Positions 1 to 6,473 of a stretch of DNA of 9,066 nt are shown here, in pieces. Both the position numbers and the translations under genes were made by a program. The notes below the pieces were generated by a model that was not told the DNA's origin, searched no databases, and saw nothing but the letters and a program-made list of their open reading frames with translations. Position 1 is the first letter of the stretch. The number at the start of each line of letters is the position of its first letter. Source of the stretch: an uncultured Clostridia bacterium (GTDB lineage Bacteria > Bacillota > Clostridia > Lachnospirales > Lachnospiraceae); the NCBI GenBank assembly GCA_946614685.1, contig CAMOHF010000030.1, forward strand, positions 1 to 9,066, given 5' to 3'.

Positions 1-296
1 TCGCAACCTTCAACAAGATCGCGCTTCCTCTTATGAAGCCGGCGATGTCCACACAGGCCATCTTCGCCTTCATCGGATCATGGAACAACCTTTATACACC
101 TTCTATGATCCTCTTCGACACACATAAGAAGACCCTCCCGATGTTCATCATGTCACTTCGTTCTGAGCAGTTCAGAGCTGACTATGGTATCATCTACGTA
201 GGACTCTTCCTGACCATCCTGCCGATCTTCGTTGTATACTTTGCTCTTTCAAAGTATATCATCGCAGGTGTAGCACTTGGTGGTGTCAAGGAGTAA
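1..296 (+). CDS. Sugar ABC transporter permease, MalG type (C-terminal part only)
   Basis: This is the 3' end of a gene that begins before the window; the first complete codon is at base 3 and the stop is TAA at 294-296, giving about 97 visible residues. The visible start, ATFNKIALPLMKPAM, matches the second half of the EAA loop (consensus I-x-LP-x-x-KPA), through which binding-protein-dependent permeases contact their ATPase. Then come the FAFIGSWNN segment and a last hydrophobic helix (YVGLFLTILPIFVVYFAL). The tail IAGVALGGVKE resembles the G-x-x-x-GAVK-type ending usual in MalG/carbohydrate permeases of the CUT1 group. The protein would sit in the cytoplasmic membrane and import an oligosaccharide or sugar with a partner permease, lipoprotein and ATPase, which are not in the window. 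The substrate cannot be told from this fragment. It is the last gene of its unit, since a terminator follows 12 bases after the stop. Confidence 0.9.
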   Translation, partial: ATFNKIALPLMKPAMSTQAIFAFIGSWNNLYTPSMILFDTHKKTLPMFIMSLRSEQFRADYGIIYVGLFLTILPIFVVYFALSKYIIAGVALGGVKE

Positions 297-308
297 TCAA
301 AACCATTC

Positions 309-341
309 GAGCCGTACCCGTTTGGGTGCGGCTCTTTTTTT
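309..341 (+). terminator. Intrinsic terminator of the sugar-transporter unit
   Basis: Bases 309-319 (GAGCCGTACCC) pair with 324-334 (GGGTGCGGCTC). The 11-bp stem has one G-T wobble and a four-base loop (GTTT), and seven T residues follow at 335-341. This is a canonical rho-independent terminator. It separates the transporter operon from the promoter of the next gene. Confidence 0.95.
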
Positions 342-362
342 GTGACAAGTCTGTGAAAAGCA

Positions 363-391
363 TTGACGCACCTCGCAAAAAGTCTTAAAAT
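363..391 (+). promoter_or_regulatory. Housekeeping (sigma-70/SigA type) promoter of the foldase lipoprotein gene
   Basis: A -35 box TTGACG (363-368, five of six consensus bases) and a -10 box TAAAAT (386-391, five of six) are separated by exactly 17 bases. The predicted transcription start is near 398. This leaves a short leader of about 30 bases containing the AGGAGG ribosome binding site at 413-418, eight bases before the ATG at 427. No operator-like repeat was seen around it. Confidence 0.75.
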
Positions 392-426
392 AATTGAGGT
401 TTTAAGAGAAACAGGAGGATTATAAA

Positions 427-1533
427 ATGAAATACAAAAAGAGAATGCTTTCCGTAGCGCTTGCCGCATCGCTTGCAATGTCCGCTTTAAGCGGATGTTC
501 AAACGGGCTTTCCAAGGATGGTACAACCGCATCGGGTGCGACTACAGAGAGCGCAGAGCATAAAGATGGTCGTATGACCAAGGAAGACGCGTCAAAGACG
601 CTTGCGATGCATATCGGTGACTATGATGTCTATATGGATGAATTGATGGTATATGCCATGCAGGCAATCGTTGTTAGCAAGCTGACGCCGGATATCTGCT
701 CGGAAACGAACCAAAAGGCTGTGAAGCAGACTGCACTTTCCTATGTGCGTACAACCAAGATCGAGTATGATGCGGCTGTGAAAGCGGGCGTAACGCTCAC
801 TGATAACGATAAGGCCTCCACAAAGACATTGATCGATAACTTTAAGAATTCGTTCCCCCAGAAGGTATTTGATGACTTTGGGATCAGCGATGAGGTGATC
901 GAGAAGGTATTCACCGAGCAGACGTATGTTCAGAAATTTGAGAACGATACCAAGAACGAGATCGGACAGGCGAAGACCAAAGAAAAGCAGGAAGAATATG
1001 CGGATTATAATTTCCACAATATCTACTACATGATCTTCCCTACCGTAGAGCAAAAGAACGGCGCGCCTGCAACAGCTTCGGACGGCAGTTATCAGAAACT
1101 TCCCGAGGATAAGCAGGCAGAGGCGAAGGCCAATGCCGAGAAACTGATCGAGCGTGTCAAAGCAGGAGAAGATGTGAAGAAACTGGCCGAAGAGTTTGGC
1201 ATCGCATCATACAGCAGTGAGCGAAGCGGTTACGTAGGCGCTTACTCGGATGAGTTGAATGAGGCAATCAAGGATCTTGAGGCCGGAGAGATTTCCGGGG
1301 TGGTCGAGGGCGAACTCGGCTATGTGGTTGTGTATATGATGACCACACATGACGAAGATATCAAGAAACTATATGTGGATGCGCTTGTATCCGATCTGGT
1401 GGATCAGGAGTTCTCACAGAAGCAGTCGGAGTGGTTAAATGCCATCCCTGTGGATGTCAACGGTGATATGGAAGGTACCGTTTGGGAGGACTATGATCTC
1501 TACGATCTTTGTAAAGAAATGAACGACAAATAA
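427..1533 (+). CDS. Secreted lipoprotein with a parvulin/PrsA-SurA-like foldase domain
   Basis: The 368-residue protein starts with KYKKR and a hydrophobic stretch ending in the lipobox LSGC (Cys24), so it should be exported and lipid-anchored on the outer face of the membrane. A Ser/Thr-rich linker (about 25-48) leads to a SurA-N-like helical region (about 55-185). A parvulin-like domain follows (about 195-310), recognised by the strand IYYMIF, the helix ANAEKLIERVKAGEDVKKLAEEFG, the SGYVGAYSDELNEAIKDLEAGEISGVVEGELGYVVVYM segments and family-like length. PrsA-type proteins help exported proteins fold, some as peptidyl-prolyl isomerases. Here the conserved GYH(I/V)I histidine is Val300 and the usual HILV start reads as YYMIF, with His197 three residues earlier, so isomerase activity is doubtful and a chaperone role is likelier. 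A low-complexity insert lies at about 207-230. The start is fixed by AGGAGG at 413-418. The gene has its own promoter and terminator and so appears monocistronic. The fold assignment is good; the function is inferred. Confidence 0.82.
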   Translation: MKYKKRMLSVALAASLAMSALSGCSNGLSKDGTTASGATTESAEHKDGRMTKEDASKTLAMHIGDYDVYMDELMVYAMQAIVVSKLTPDICSETNQKAVKQTALSYVRTTKIEYDAAVKAGVTLTDNDKASTKTLIDNFKNSFPQKVFDDFGISDEVIEKVFTEQTYVQKFENDTKNEIGQAKTKEKQEEYADYNFHNIYYMIFPTVEQKNGAPATASDGSYQKLPEDKQAEAKANAEKLIERVKAGEDVKKLAEEFGIASYSSERSGYVGAYSDELNEAIKDLEAGEISGVVEGELGYVVVYMMTTHDEDIKKLYVDALVSDLVDQEFSQKQSEWLNAIPVDVNGDMEGTVWEDYDLYDLCKEMNDK

Positions 1534-1536
1534 CAG

Positions 1537-1606
1537 GGTGCCTGACCCCTCATTACGAAACTGTTACAATGTAACAGATTTGTAGTGGGGGCAGGCACCT
1601 TTTTTT
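1537..1606 (+). terminator. Long imperfect hairpin plus T-run: terminator, possibly a dispersed palindromic repeat
   Basis: Three bases after the lipoprotein stop codon, 1537-1567 folds back on 1571-1599. The outer stem is GGTGCCTG (1537-1544) with CAGGCACC (1592-1599), and CCCC pairs with the G-run. A middle stem CATTACGAA pairs with TTTGTAGTG, using two G-T wobbles. The apical stem CTGTTAC/GTAACAG (1561-1567 with 1571-1577) closes on the loop AAT. A1545 and T1550 are bulged and A1560/A1578 mismatch. Seven T residues (1600-1606) follow, so it should terminate plus-strand transcription. Roughly 28 to 30 base pairs is far longer than the 11-bp terminator at 309-341. The length and near-symmetry suggest a repeat-family insertion that has been adopted as a terminator. 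No second copy exists in this window. Confidence 0.85.
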
Positions 1607-1644
1607 GAGAGAAAAAAAGGTTTTTTTTCGATGATGTAGAATAA

Positions 1645-1650
1645 TATAAT
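1645..1650 (+). promoter_or_regulatory. Probable -10 box for the dgt-dnaG-rpoD operon
   Basis: A perfect TATAAT lies 41 bases before the dgt ATG, in the A/T-rich stretch after the long hairpin. The -35 position (about 1622-1627) falls in a run of eight T residues and matches TTGACA only at its first two bases, so the promoter rests on the -10 box and flanking A/T-rich DNA. A start near 1657 would give a leader of about 35 bases. It would also place the upstream in-frame GTG at 1652 outside the transcript, supporting the ATG at 1691 as the start of dgt. Confidence 0.5.
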
Positions 1651-1678
1651 TGTGCGCAGCTCGTGCACATCTTGCTTT

Positions 1679-1684
1679 GGGGAG
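1679..1684 (+). promoter_or_regulatory. Ribosome binding site that fixes the dgt start
   Basis: GGGGAG at 1679-1684 lies six bases before the ATG at 1691. The alternative in-frame GTG at 1652 has only A/T-rich promoter sequence in front of it and no such site, so translation most likely begins at 1691. Confidence 0.7.
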
Positions 1685-1690
1685 ATTATC

Positions 1691-2695
1691 ATGATATTAC
1701 GCGAGTTTTTCGAAAAAAGAGAACACGAGATCCTGTCAGCTTATGCCGCCAAGAGCGACGAATCCCGCGGAAGGGAGCGCGAAGAGGAAAAGTGCGACAT
1801 ACGCACCGATTATCAGCGAGACAGGGACAGGATATTGCATTGCAAGTCTTTCCGAAGACTGAAACATAAAACACAGGTATTTCTGGCCCCGAGCGGGGAT
1901 CATTACCGTACCAGACTGACCCATACCCTTGAGGTGTCTCAGATCGCCAGATCCATCGCAAGAGCGCTTCTTCTGAATGAGGATTTAACGGAAGCCATTG
2001 CCCTCGGACACGATCTCGGACACACGCCTTTCGGTCACGCCGGAGAGCGTGCGCTTGCCAAGTACAGTTCCAGAGACTTTCGTCACAATGAACAGAGTGT
2101 CCGCGTGGTAGAACGCCTTGAGAAGAACGGTGCAGGCCTCAATCTGACATGGGAAGTCCGGGATGGTATCTTAAATCACAAGACGGCAGGCAAGCCCGCA
2201 ACGCTCGAAGGAGATGTGGTACGTCTTGCCGACAAGATCGCCTACGTTAATCATGATATCGACGATGGTATTCGCGCAGGAATTCTGACGGAAGATATGC
2301 TTCCGAAGGGTCCGGCCGACGTACTCGGTCACAGTACCAGGGACAGGATCAACACATTGATTCATGCGATTGTGACAGCAAGCTTTGGCAAGGAACATAT
2401 CATCGTTCCGAAGGAAATCGAACGGGCGCTGTTCGAGATGCGACGGTTTATGTTCGACGATCTGTATACGAATCCTCTTGCGAAGAGTGAAGAAATCAAG
2501 GCTGAGAAGATGATCGGATATCTCTTTGACGCTTATATGAACGATGAAACGCTGCTTCCCGACGAATACATTGCTTATATTGCGTCCGGTGAGGACCGGG
2601 AGACTGTGGTTTGCGACTATATCGCCGGTATGACGGATAACTACGCCGTAGAGTGTGCAAAGGAACTCTTTGTTCCTATGGCGTGGAAAGGTTAG
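1691..2695 (+). CDS. dgt: Deoxyguanosinetriphosphate triphosphohydrolase (dGTPase), HD superfamily
   Basis: The 334-residue protein matches the dGTPase family, which hydrolyses dGTP or other dNTPs to the nucleoside and tripolyphosphate and helps set cytosolic dNTP pools. Hallmarks run in order: CDIRTDYQRDRDRILHCKSF (about 35-54), RRLKHKTQVF, then GDHYRTRLTHTLEVSQIAR with His78. Next is ALGHDLGHTPFGHAGE with the HD pair His107-Asp108 and the further histidines 111 and 116, then RLADKIAYVNHDIDD with Asp181. His78, His107, Asp108 and Asp181 are the expected metal ligands of the HD domain. The C-terminal third is the helical region typical of the shorter, Clostridial-type enzymes of about 330 to 350 residues. 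I start it at ATG 1691, behind GGGGAG, rather than at GTG 1652. It is the first gene of the long unit; its TAG stop overlaps the dnaG ribosome binding site. Its place beside primase fits coordination of dNTP supply with replication. Confidence 0.93.
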   Translation: MILREFFEKREHEILSAYAAKSDESRGREREEEKCDIRTDYQRDRDRILHCKSFRRLKHKTQVFLAPSGDHYRTRLTHTLEVSQIARSIARALLLNEDLTEAIALGHDLGHTPFGHAGERALAKYSSRDFRHNEQSVRVVERLEKNGAGLNLTWEVRDGILNHKTAGKPATLEGDVVRLADKIAYVNHDIDDGIRAGILTEDMLPKGPADVLGHSTRDRINTLIHAIVTASFGKEHIIVPKEIERALFEMRRFMFDDLYTNPLAKSEEIKAEKMIGYLFDAYMNDETLLPDEYIAYIASGEDRETVVCDYIAGMTDNYAVECAKELFVPMAWKG

Positions 2696-2710
2696 GGAGG
2701 CATAATCTTG
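2694..2710 (+). promoter_or_regulatory. Strong ribosome binding site serving a TTG start of dnaG
   Basis: AGGGAGG at 2694-2700 overlaps the last two bases of the dgt TAG stop (2693-2695) and lies seven bases before TTG at 2708-2710. The encoded MYYSDEIIEEVRSR is the normal beginning of DnaG, and no ATG or GTG lies in frame nearby. TTG is therefore the supported start, and translation is probably coupled to dgt. Confidence 0.8.
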
Positions 2711-4477
2711 TACTATTCAGATGAAATCATCGAAGAGGTGCGCAGCCGGTCCGATATTGTGGACATCATCGGAAGCTACGTTTCCCTCAAACAAAAAGGC
2801 ACGTCCTACTCGGCCTGCTGTCCGTTCCATCACGAGAAAACACCTTCCTTCTACGTGAGTAAGGAGAAGCAGGTTTACCATTGCTTCGGATGCGGTGCTG
2901 CCGGAAATGTCTTTACATTCCTTATGGAATATGACAATCTCACATTTCCCGAAGCAATCAGACAGCTGGCGGACAGGAGCGGAATCTCTCTTCCGGAGCA
3001 ACAGCTTTCCGAGACAGAACGGCGTGAACAGAATAAAAAACAGCTTTTAAAAGAGATCAACCGAACGGCCGCGGGCTACTTTCACTACCTGCTCACCAAG
3101 ACGTCTCACGGTAAGAAGGGGCTTGATTATTTCCACGAACGCGGGCTTTCGGACGAGACCATTACATCCTTTGGACTCGGATACTCAGATATCTATGAGA
3201 ACGACTTATATAAGTATCTTTCCGGGAAGGGCTACAAGGACAGTGATATCCGTGATGCGGGCCTGATCGATATCTCCGAGCAAAAGGGAGCGACGGACTG
3301 CTTCTGGAATCGGGTGATGGTTCCGATCACCGATATCAACGGCAAGGTGATCGCGTTCGGCGGAAGAGTCCTCGGAGACGGAAAGCCGAAGTATGTAAAT
3401 ACCAAGGCGACTGCGGTCTTTGACAAGAGTCGGAATCTCTTTGCCATGAATCTCGCAAGGCGCTCCAAGCGACGGGGGATCATCCTCTGCGAGGGCTACA
3501 TGGACGTGATCGCCATGCACCAGGCGGGCTTTGACAATGCGACCGCAACGCTCGGTACGGCAGTGACGCTCGGACATGCGGGCCTGGTGAAGCGCTACAC
3601 CGAGGAGGTTTATCTGGCTTACGACAGCGACGAGGCCGGAACCAAGGCGGCACTTAAGGCAATCGATATATGCCGGGAGGTCGGCCTTTCGACACGTGTG
3701 ATCGACTTAAAGCCCCACAAGGATCCGGACGAATTTATCAAGGCGCTCGGCCGCGAGGCCTTTGAGGAACGTCTTCGGGACGCAAAGCCCGGTATCGTCT
3801 TTGCGGTGGATACGGCTTCGAAGAATTTCAGACTGTCGGATCCCGAGGACAAGAGCCGTTTCGGAAGAGAGGTTGCCAGGATTCTTTCCACCATCGAGGA
3901 TGCCATGACAAGGCATAATTATATTGATTCCATCGCTGAGACCTACAGGCTGGACCGTGACGGATTAAAGCAGCAGGTGCGTGAATACGGCACTGCGGCC
4001 GAGGAGAGAAGGCTGGCGGATGAAGTGATGCGTGAAACAAAACCGGAGCGTGAGAAAAAAGCCTCCGCATTTGAGCAGGAAAAGTCCTACGGGCTTCTGC
4101 TTACATGGATGGTGAATGACACCGGGCTGTTTGAAAAACTTGACGGTATTATCTCCGAGGAAGATTTTCCGGGTGAGGGATATAAGGATATCGCACATGC
4201 ACTTTTTGAACAGTACAGAAAGAACGGTGTGGTCAATCCCGCCGCACTGGTGGATATTTTCACCGAGCCGGACAAGCAGCGTTTCGCTGCGGCTGTGATC
4301 CAGGCGGAATTGCCGGAGGAGACCGGTCCGGAGGAGAGAGAAAAAGCCTTAAATGACATCGTGAAGCGCGTGAAAACGGAGCGAATCGACAGGGAACTTT
4401 CCGAGGGAGATTTGACCAGAATGCCGGAACTGATCCGGGAGAAATCCGGGATCGATAAGATTCACATACGGCTTTAA
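2708..4477 (+). CDS. dnaG: DNA primase DnaG
   Basis: The 589-residue protein makes RNA primers on single-stranded DNA at the replication fork, working with the replicative helicase. The N-terminal CHC2 zinc domain carries Cys38, His41, Cys59 and Cys62 (CPFHHEKTPSF and HCFGCG). The catalytic core begins with FHERGLSDETITSFGLGYS (about 142-160), then FWNRVMVPITDINGKVIAFGGR and PKYVNT. The TOPRIM domain follows, with LCEGYMDVIAMHQAGF (Glu262) and YLAYDSDEAG (Asp306, Asp308), then DLKPHKDPDEFI. These are the metal-binding acids known from the family. The C-terminal part (about 435-589) is poorly conserved and should be the helicase-interacting domain. The length is normal for Firmicutes. The start is TTG with a strong AGGGAGG site. 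It lies between dgt and rpoD, 12 bases after the former and 32 before the latter, as in the macromolecular-synthesis operon. Nothing suggests damage. Confidence 0.98.
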   Translation: MYYSDEIIEEVRSRSDIVDIIGSYVSLKQKGTSYSACCPFHHEKTPSFYVSKEKQVYHCFGCGAAGNVFTFLMEYDNLTFPEAIRQLADRSGISLPEQQLSETERREQNKKQLLKEINRTAAGYFHYLLTKTSHGKKGLDYFHERGLSDETITSFGLGYSDIYENDLYKYLSGKGYKDSDIRDAGLIDISEQKGATDCFWNRVMVPITDINGKVIAFGGRVLGDGKPKYVNTKATAVFDKSRNLFAMNLARRSKRRGIILCEGYMDVIAMHQAGFDNATATLGTAVTLGHAGLVKRYTEEVYLAYDSDEAGTKAALKAIDICREVGLSTRVIDLKPHKDPDEFIKALGREAFEERLRDAKPGIVFAVDTASKNFRLSDPEDKSRFGREVARILSTIEDAMTRHNYIDSIAETYRLDRDGLKQQVREYGTAAEERRLADEVMRETKPEREKKASAFEQEKSYGLLLTWMVNDTGLFEKLDGIISEEDFPGEGYKDIAHALFEQYRKNGVVNPAALVDIFTEPDKQRFAAAVIQAELPEETGPEEREKALNDIVKRVKTERIDRELSEGDLTRMPELIREKSGIDKIHIRL

Positions 4478-4509
4478 ATAGATCATGAGAGGAAAAGGAG
4501 ATTATTAAA

Positions 4510-5754
4510 ATGGCTACAAGAAAGAAAAAGACACAGGAAGAGGTTGAGATCAAGCAGGATGAGCTTGAGACCGTTGATACTTATACAGGGGATGCACCGG
4601 CGGAAGACAGTCCGGCAGACAGCCCTTTAAGTGATGAGAATTTTATGAAGCGCCTGAACGAGCTTCTTGCTGTTGCACAGAAGAACAAGAATGTGATCGA
4701 AGATATGGAGATCATCAATCATTTTACCGGCCTGAAGGATATGGAACTTACAACCGAGCGCATGGTAGCGATCTTCGAATATCTCGAGAACAATGGTGTA
4801 GAGATCCTTGCAATCACGGATGACGATGATGATGAGCCGGATGAGATGATGCTTGAGGCGGAGGAAGAGGTTGATGTGGATGTTGAGCATATCGATCTGT
4901 CCGTGCCCGACGGTGTCAGCATCGAGGATCCTGTCCGCATGTATCTGAAGGAGATCGGAAAGGTTCCGCTTCTTTCTGCGGAGGAGGAGATCGAACTTGC
5001 AAAGCGTATGGAAGCCGGAGACGAGGAAGCGAAAAAGAAGCTTGCGGAAGCGAATCTTCGTCTGGTGGTCAGCATCGCCAAGCGTTATGTGGGCCGCGGC
5101 ATGCTCTTCCTTGACCTGATCCAGGAAGGCAATCTCGGTCTGATCAAGGCCGTTGAAAAATTTGATTACAGAAAGGGATACAAGTTCTCCACCTACGCTA
5201 CCTGGTGGATCCGTCAGGCCATCACGAGAGCGATCGCAGATCAGGCAAGAACCATCCGTATCCCTGTACATATGGTAGAAACCATCAACAAGCTGATCCG
5301 TGTATCCAGACAGTTGCTCCAGGAGCTCGGACGTGAGCCCCTTCCCGAGGAGATCGCTAAGGAGATGGATATCCCCGTCGAGCGTGTGCGCGAGATCTTA
5401 AAAATCTCCCAGGAGCCGGTGAGCCTTGAGACACCTATCGGTGAGGAGGAGGACAGCCACTTGGGTGATTTCATCCAGGATGAGAATGTCCCCGTGCCCG
5501 CAGAGGCAGCAGCCTTTACCCTCCTGAAGGAGCAGCTTGTGGAAGTACTCGGTACGCTCACGGAAAGAGAGCAGAAGGTGCTTCGGCTGAGATTCGGCCT
5601 GGATGACGGTCGCGCACGTACACTCGAGGAAGTCGGTAAGGAGTTCCAGGTAACCAGAGAGCGTATCCGTCAGATCGAAGCCAAGGCGCTTCGCAAGCTT
5701 CGTCACCCGAGTCGCAGCAGAAAGTTAAAGGACTATCTGGAGGAGAACAGTTGA
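4510..5754 (+). CDS. rpoD: Primary (housekeeping) RNA polymerase sigma factor, RpoD/SigA
   Basis: The 414-residue protein directs RNA polymerase to housekeeping promoters such as the one at 363-391. After a lysine-rich start, residues about 40-100 look like region 1.1. An acidic linker follows (about 103-130, with a run of five Asp and further Glu/Asp). Region 1.2 is [31 protein letters not shown] (140-170). Region 2 runs from [65 protein letters not shown] (181-245), including the -10-melting aromatic residues and the -10-reading helix. Region 3 starts at HMVETINKL. Region 4 ends in [29 protein letters not shown] (372-400), the helix-turn-helix that reads the -35 box. AAGGAG at 4495-4500 lies nine bases before ATG. 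The last four bases overlap trmK. The full region 1.1 and near-invariant regions 2 and 4 mark it as the primary sigma rather than an alternative one. Confidence 0.98.
   Translation: MATRKKKTQEEVEIKQDELETVDTYTGDAPAEDSPADSPLSDENFMKRLNELLAVAQKNKNVIEDMEIINHFTGLKDMELTTERMVAIFEYLENNGVEILAITDDDDDEPDEMMLEAEEEVDVDVEHIDLSVPDGVSIEDPVRMYLKEIGKVPLLSAEEEIELAKRMEAGDEEAKKKLAEANLRLVVSIAKRYVGRGMLFLDLIQEGNLGLIKAVEKFDYRKGYKFSTYATWWIRQAITRAIADQARTIRIPVHMVETINKLIRVSRQLLQELGREPLPEEIAKEMDIPVERVREILKISQEPVSLETPIGEEEDSHLGDFIQDENVPVPAEAAAFTLLKEQLVEVLGTLTEREQKVLRLRFGLDDGRARTLEEVGKEFQVTRERIRQIEAKALRKLRHPSRSRKLKDYLEENS
5739..5753 (+). promoter_or_regulatory. Ribosome binding site and TTG start of trmK inside the end of rpoD
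   Basis: GGAGGAG at 5739-5745 lies within the last rpoD codons, five bases before TTG at 5751-5753. That TTG overlaps the rpoD TGA stop (5752-5754) as TTGA. The fit of site, spacing and stop-start overlap points to translational coupling and favours this TTG over the in-frame ATG at 5772, which would cut off seven residues. Confidence 0.72.
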
Positions 5755-6458
5755 CGCGTCTGACTGCCAGAATGCAGGCCATAGCGGATGCCGCCATCGC
5801 CCTCGGAAAAGAACTTTCAAAGATAGATCCCGTGGCAGCGGATATCGGATGCGATCACGCTTTTGTCTCGATCGCACTGGCCGAAAGCGGTACATTTGCA
5901 GGCGTTATTGCCTGTGATATCGTACCGGGGCCGCTTCAGATCGCAAAGGCCAATATCGCATCATCCGGTCTTTCGGATGTGATCAGCGTTCGGATGGGAG
6001 ACGGGCTATCGCCCCTTTCTCCGAAGGAAGCGGATGTTGCGGTGATCGCCGGTATGGGCGGACATCTGATGGAGGAGATCTTAAGCAACGGCAGTGATGT
6101 GCTTGCGGGTGGGATCGGGTTGATCCTCTCACCGCAGTCGGAGCCGGAGCGTGTCAGATACTTCCTTACGCAAAATGGTTATGAGATCCTGCGTGAGCAG
6201 ATGGTCGAAGACAATCATAAATTTTACCCCGTGATCACGGCGGCAACGGGAGAAGGCGCACCGCTTACGGAAACAGAAGCGCGTTTCGGCCGTGACAACA
6301 TCAGGAAAAAGGATCCGGTCTTCCTAAAATATATCGATGACCTGATCACGAAAAACCGCAGGATCTGCGCAGGACTTGCCGGTCAGGGTGAAGGACATGA
6401 AAGGCTTGCGGAACTTGAACGGGAGTATGAAGAGATGCGAAAGATCATTGAAATATAA
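5751..6458 (+). CDS. trmK: tRNA (adenine(22)-N1)-methyltransferase TrmK
   Basis: The 235-residue protein matches the TrmK (YqfN) family, which methylates N1 of adenine 22 in the D-loop region of bacterial tRNAs using S-adenosylmethionine. The Rossmann-type methyltransferase begins with motif [17 protein letters not shown] (28-43). The acidic strand [18 protein letters not shown] (51-68) follows, in which the aspartate of CDI probably binds the SAM ribose. Next come [12 protein letters not shown] and the family signature [14 protein letters not shown] (98-111), then [23 protein letters not shown] (124-146) and [10 protein letters not shown]. The C-terminal part (about 180-235) is charged and helical, as in the family, and probably helps bind tRNA. 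The length is usual. It starts with TTG overlapping the rpoD stop, so the two are likely translated together. In many Firmicutes a Nif3/YqfO-type gene follows trmK; here it is absent and the kinase gene comes directly after 15 bases. Confidence 0.92.
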   Translation: MTRLTARMQAIADAAIALGKELSKIDPVAADIGCDHAFVSIALAESGTFAGVIACDIVPGPLQIAKANIASSGLSDVISVRMGDGLSPLSPKEADVAVIAGMGGHLMEEILSNGSDVLAGGIGLILSPQSEPERVRYFLTQNGYEILREQMVEDNHKFYPVITAATGEGAPLTETEARFGRDNIRKKDPVFLKYIDDLITKNRRICAGLAGQGEGHERLAELEREYEEMRKIIEI

Positions 6459-6473
6459 CAGGGGGTACAGAGT

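Noticed and set aside
194..532. 112-residue minus-strand frame across the terminator and promoter region
   Set aside because: It runs through a canonical terminator and promoter on the plus strand and antisense to two genes, with no start signal or family match.
1561..1577. CTGTTACAATGTAACAG as a stand-alone operator
   Set aside because: It is the tip of the larger hairpin at 1537-1599, so the symmetry is explained by that structure, and it is about 70 bases from the nearest -10 box.
1652..1690. Longer version of dgt beginning at GTG 1652
   Set aside because: The extra 13 residues (MRSSCTSCFGEII) do not look like the family start, lie upstream of the GGGGAG site, and begin only two bases after the -10 box.
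4412..4440. Possible internal promoter for rpoD (TTGACC at 4412-4417)
   Set aside because: Seventeen bases further on the sequence is CCGGGA, which is not a -10 box, and no better pair was seen before 4510.
4627..5271. 214-residue open frame on the minus strand inside rpoD
   Set aside because: It is a mirror of the highly conserved sigma-factor coding sequence, has no ribosome binding site or family resemblance, and its composition (runs of Leu, Ile, His, Arg) is typical of an antisense frame.
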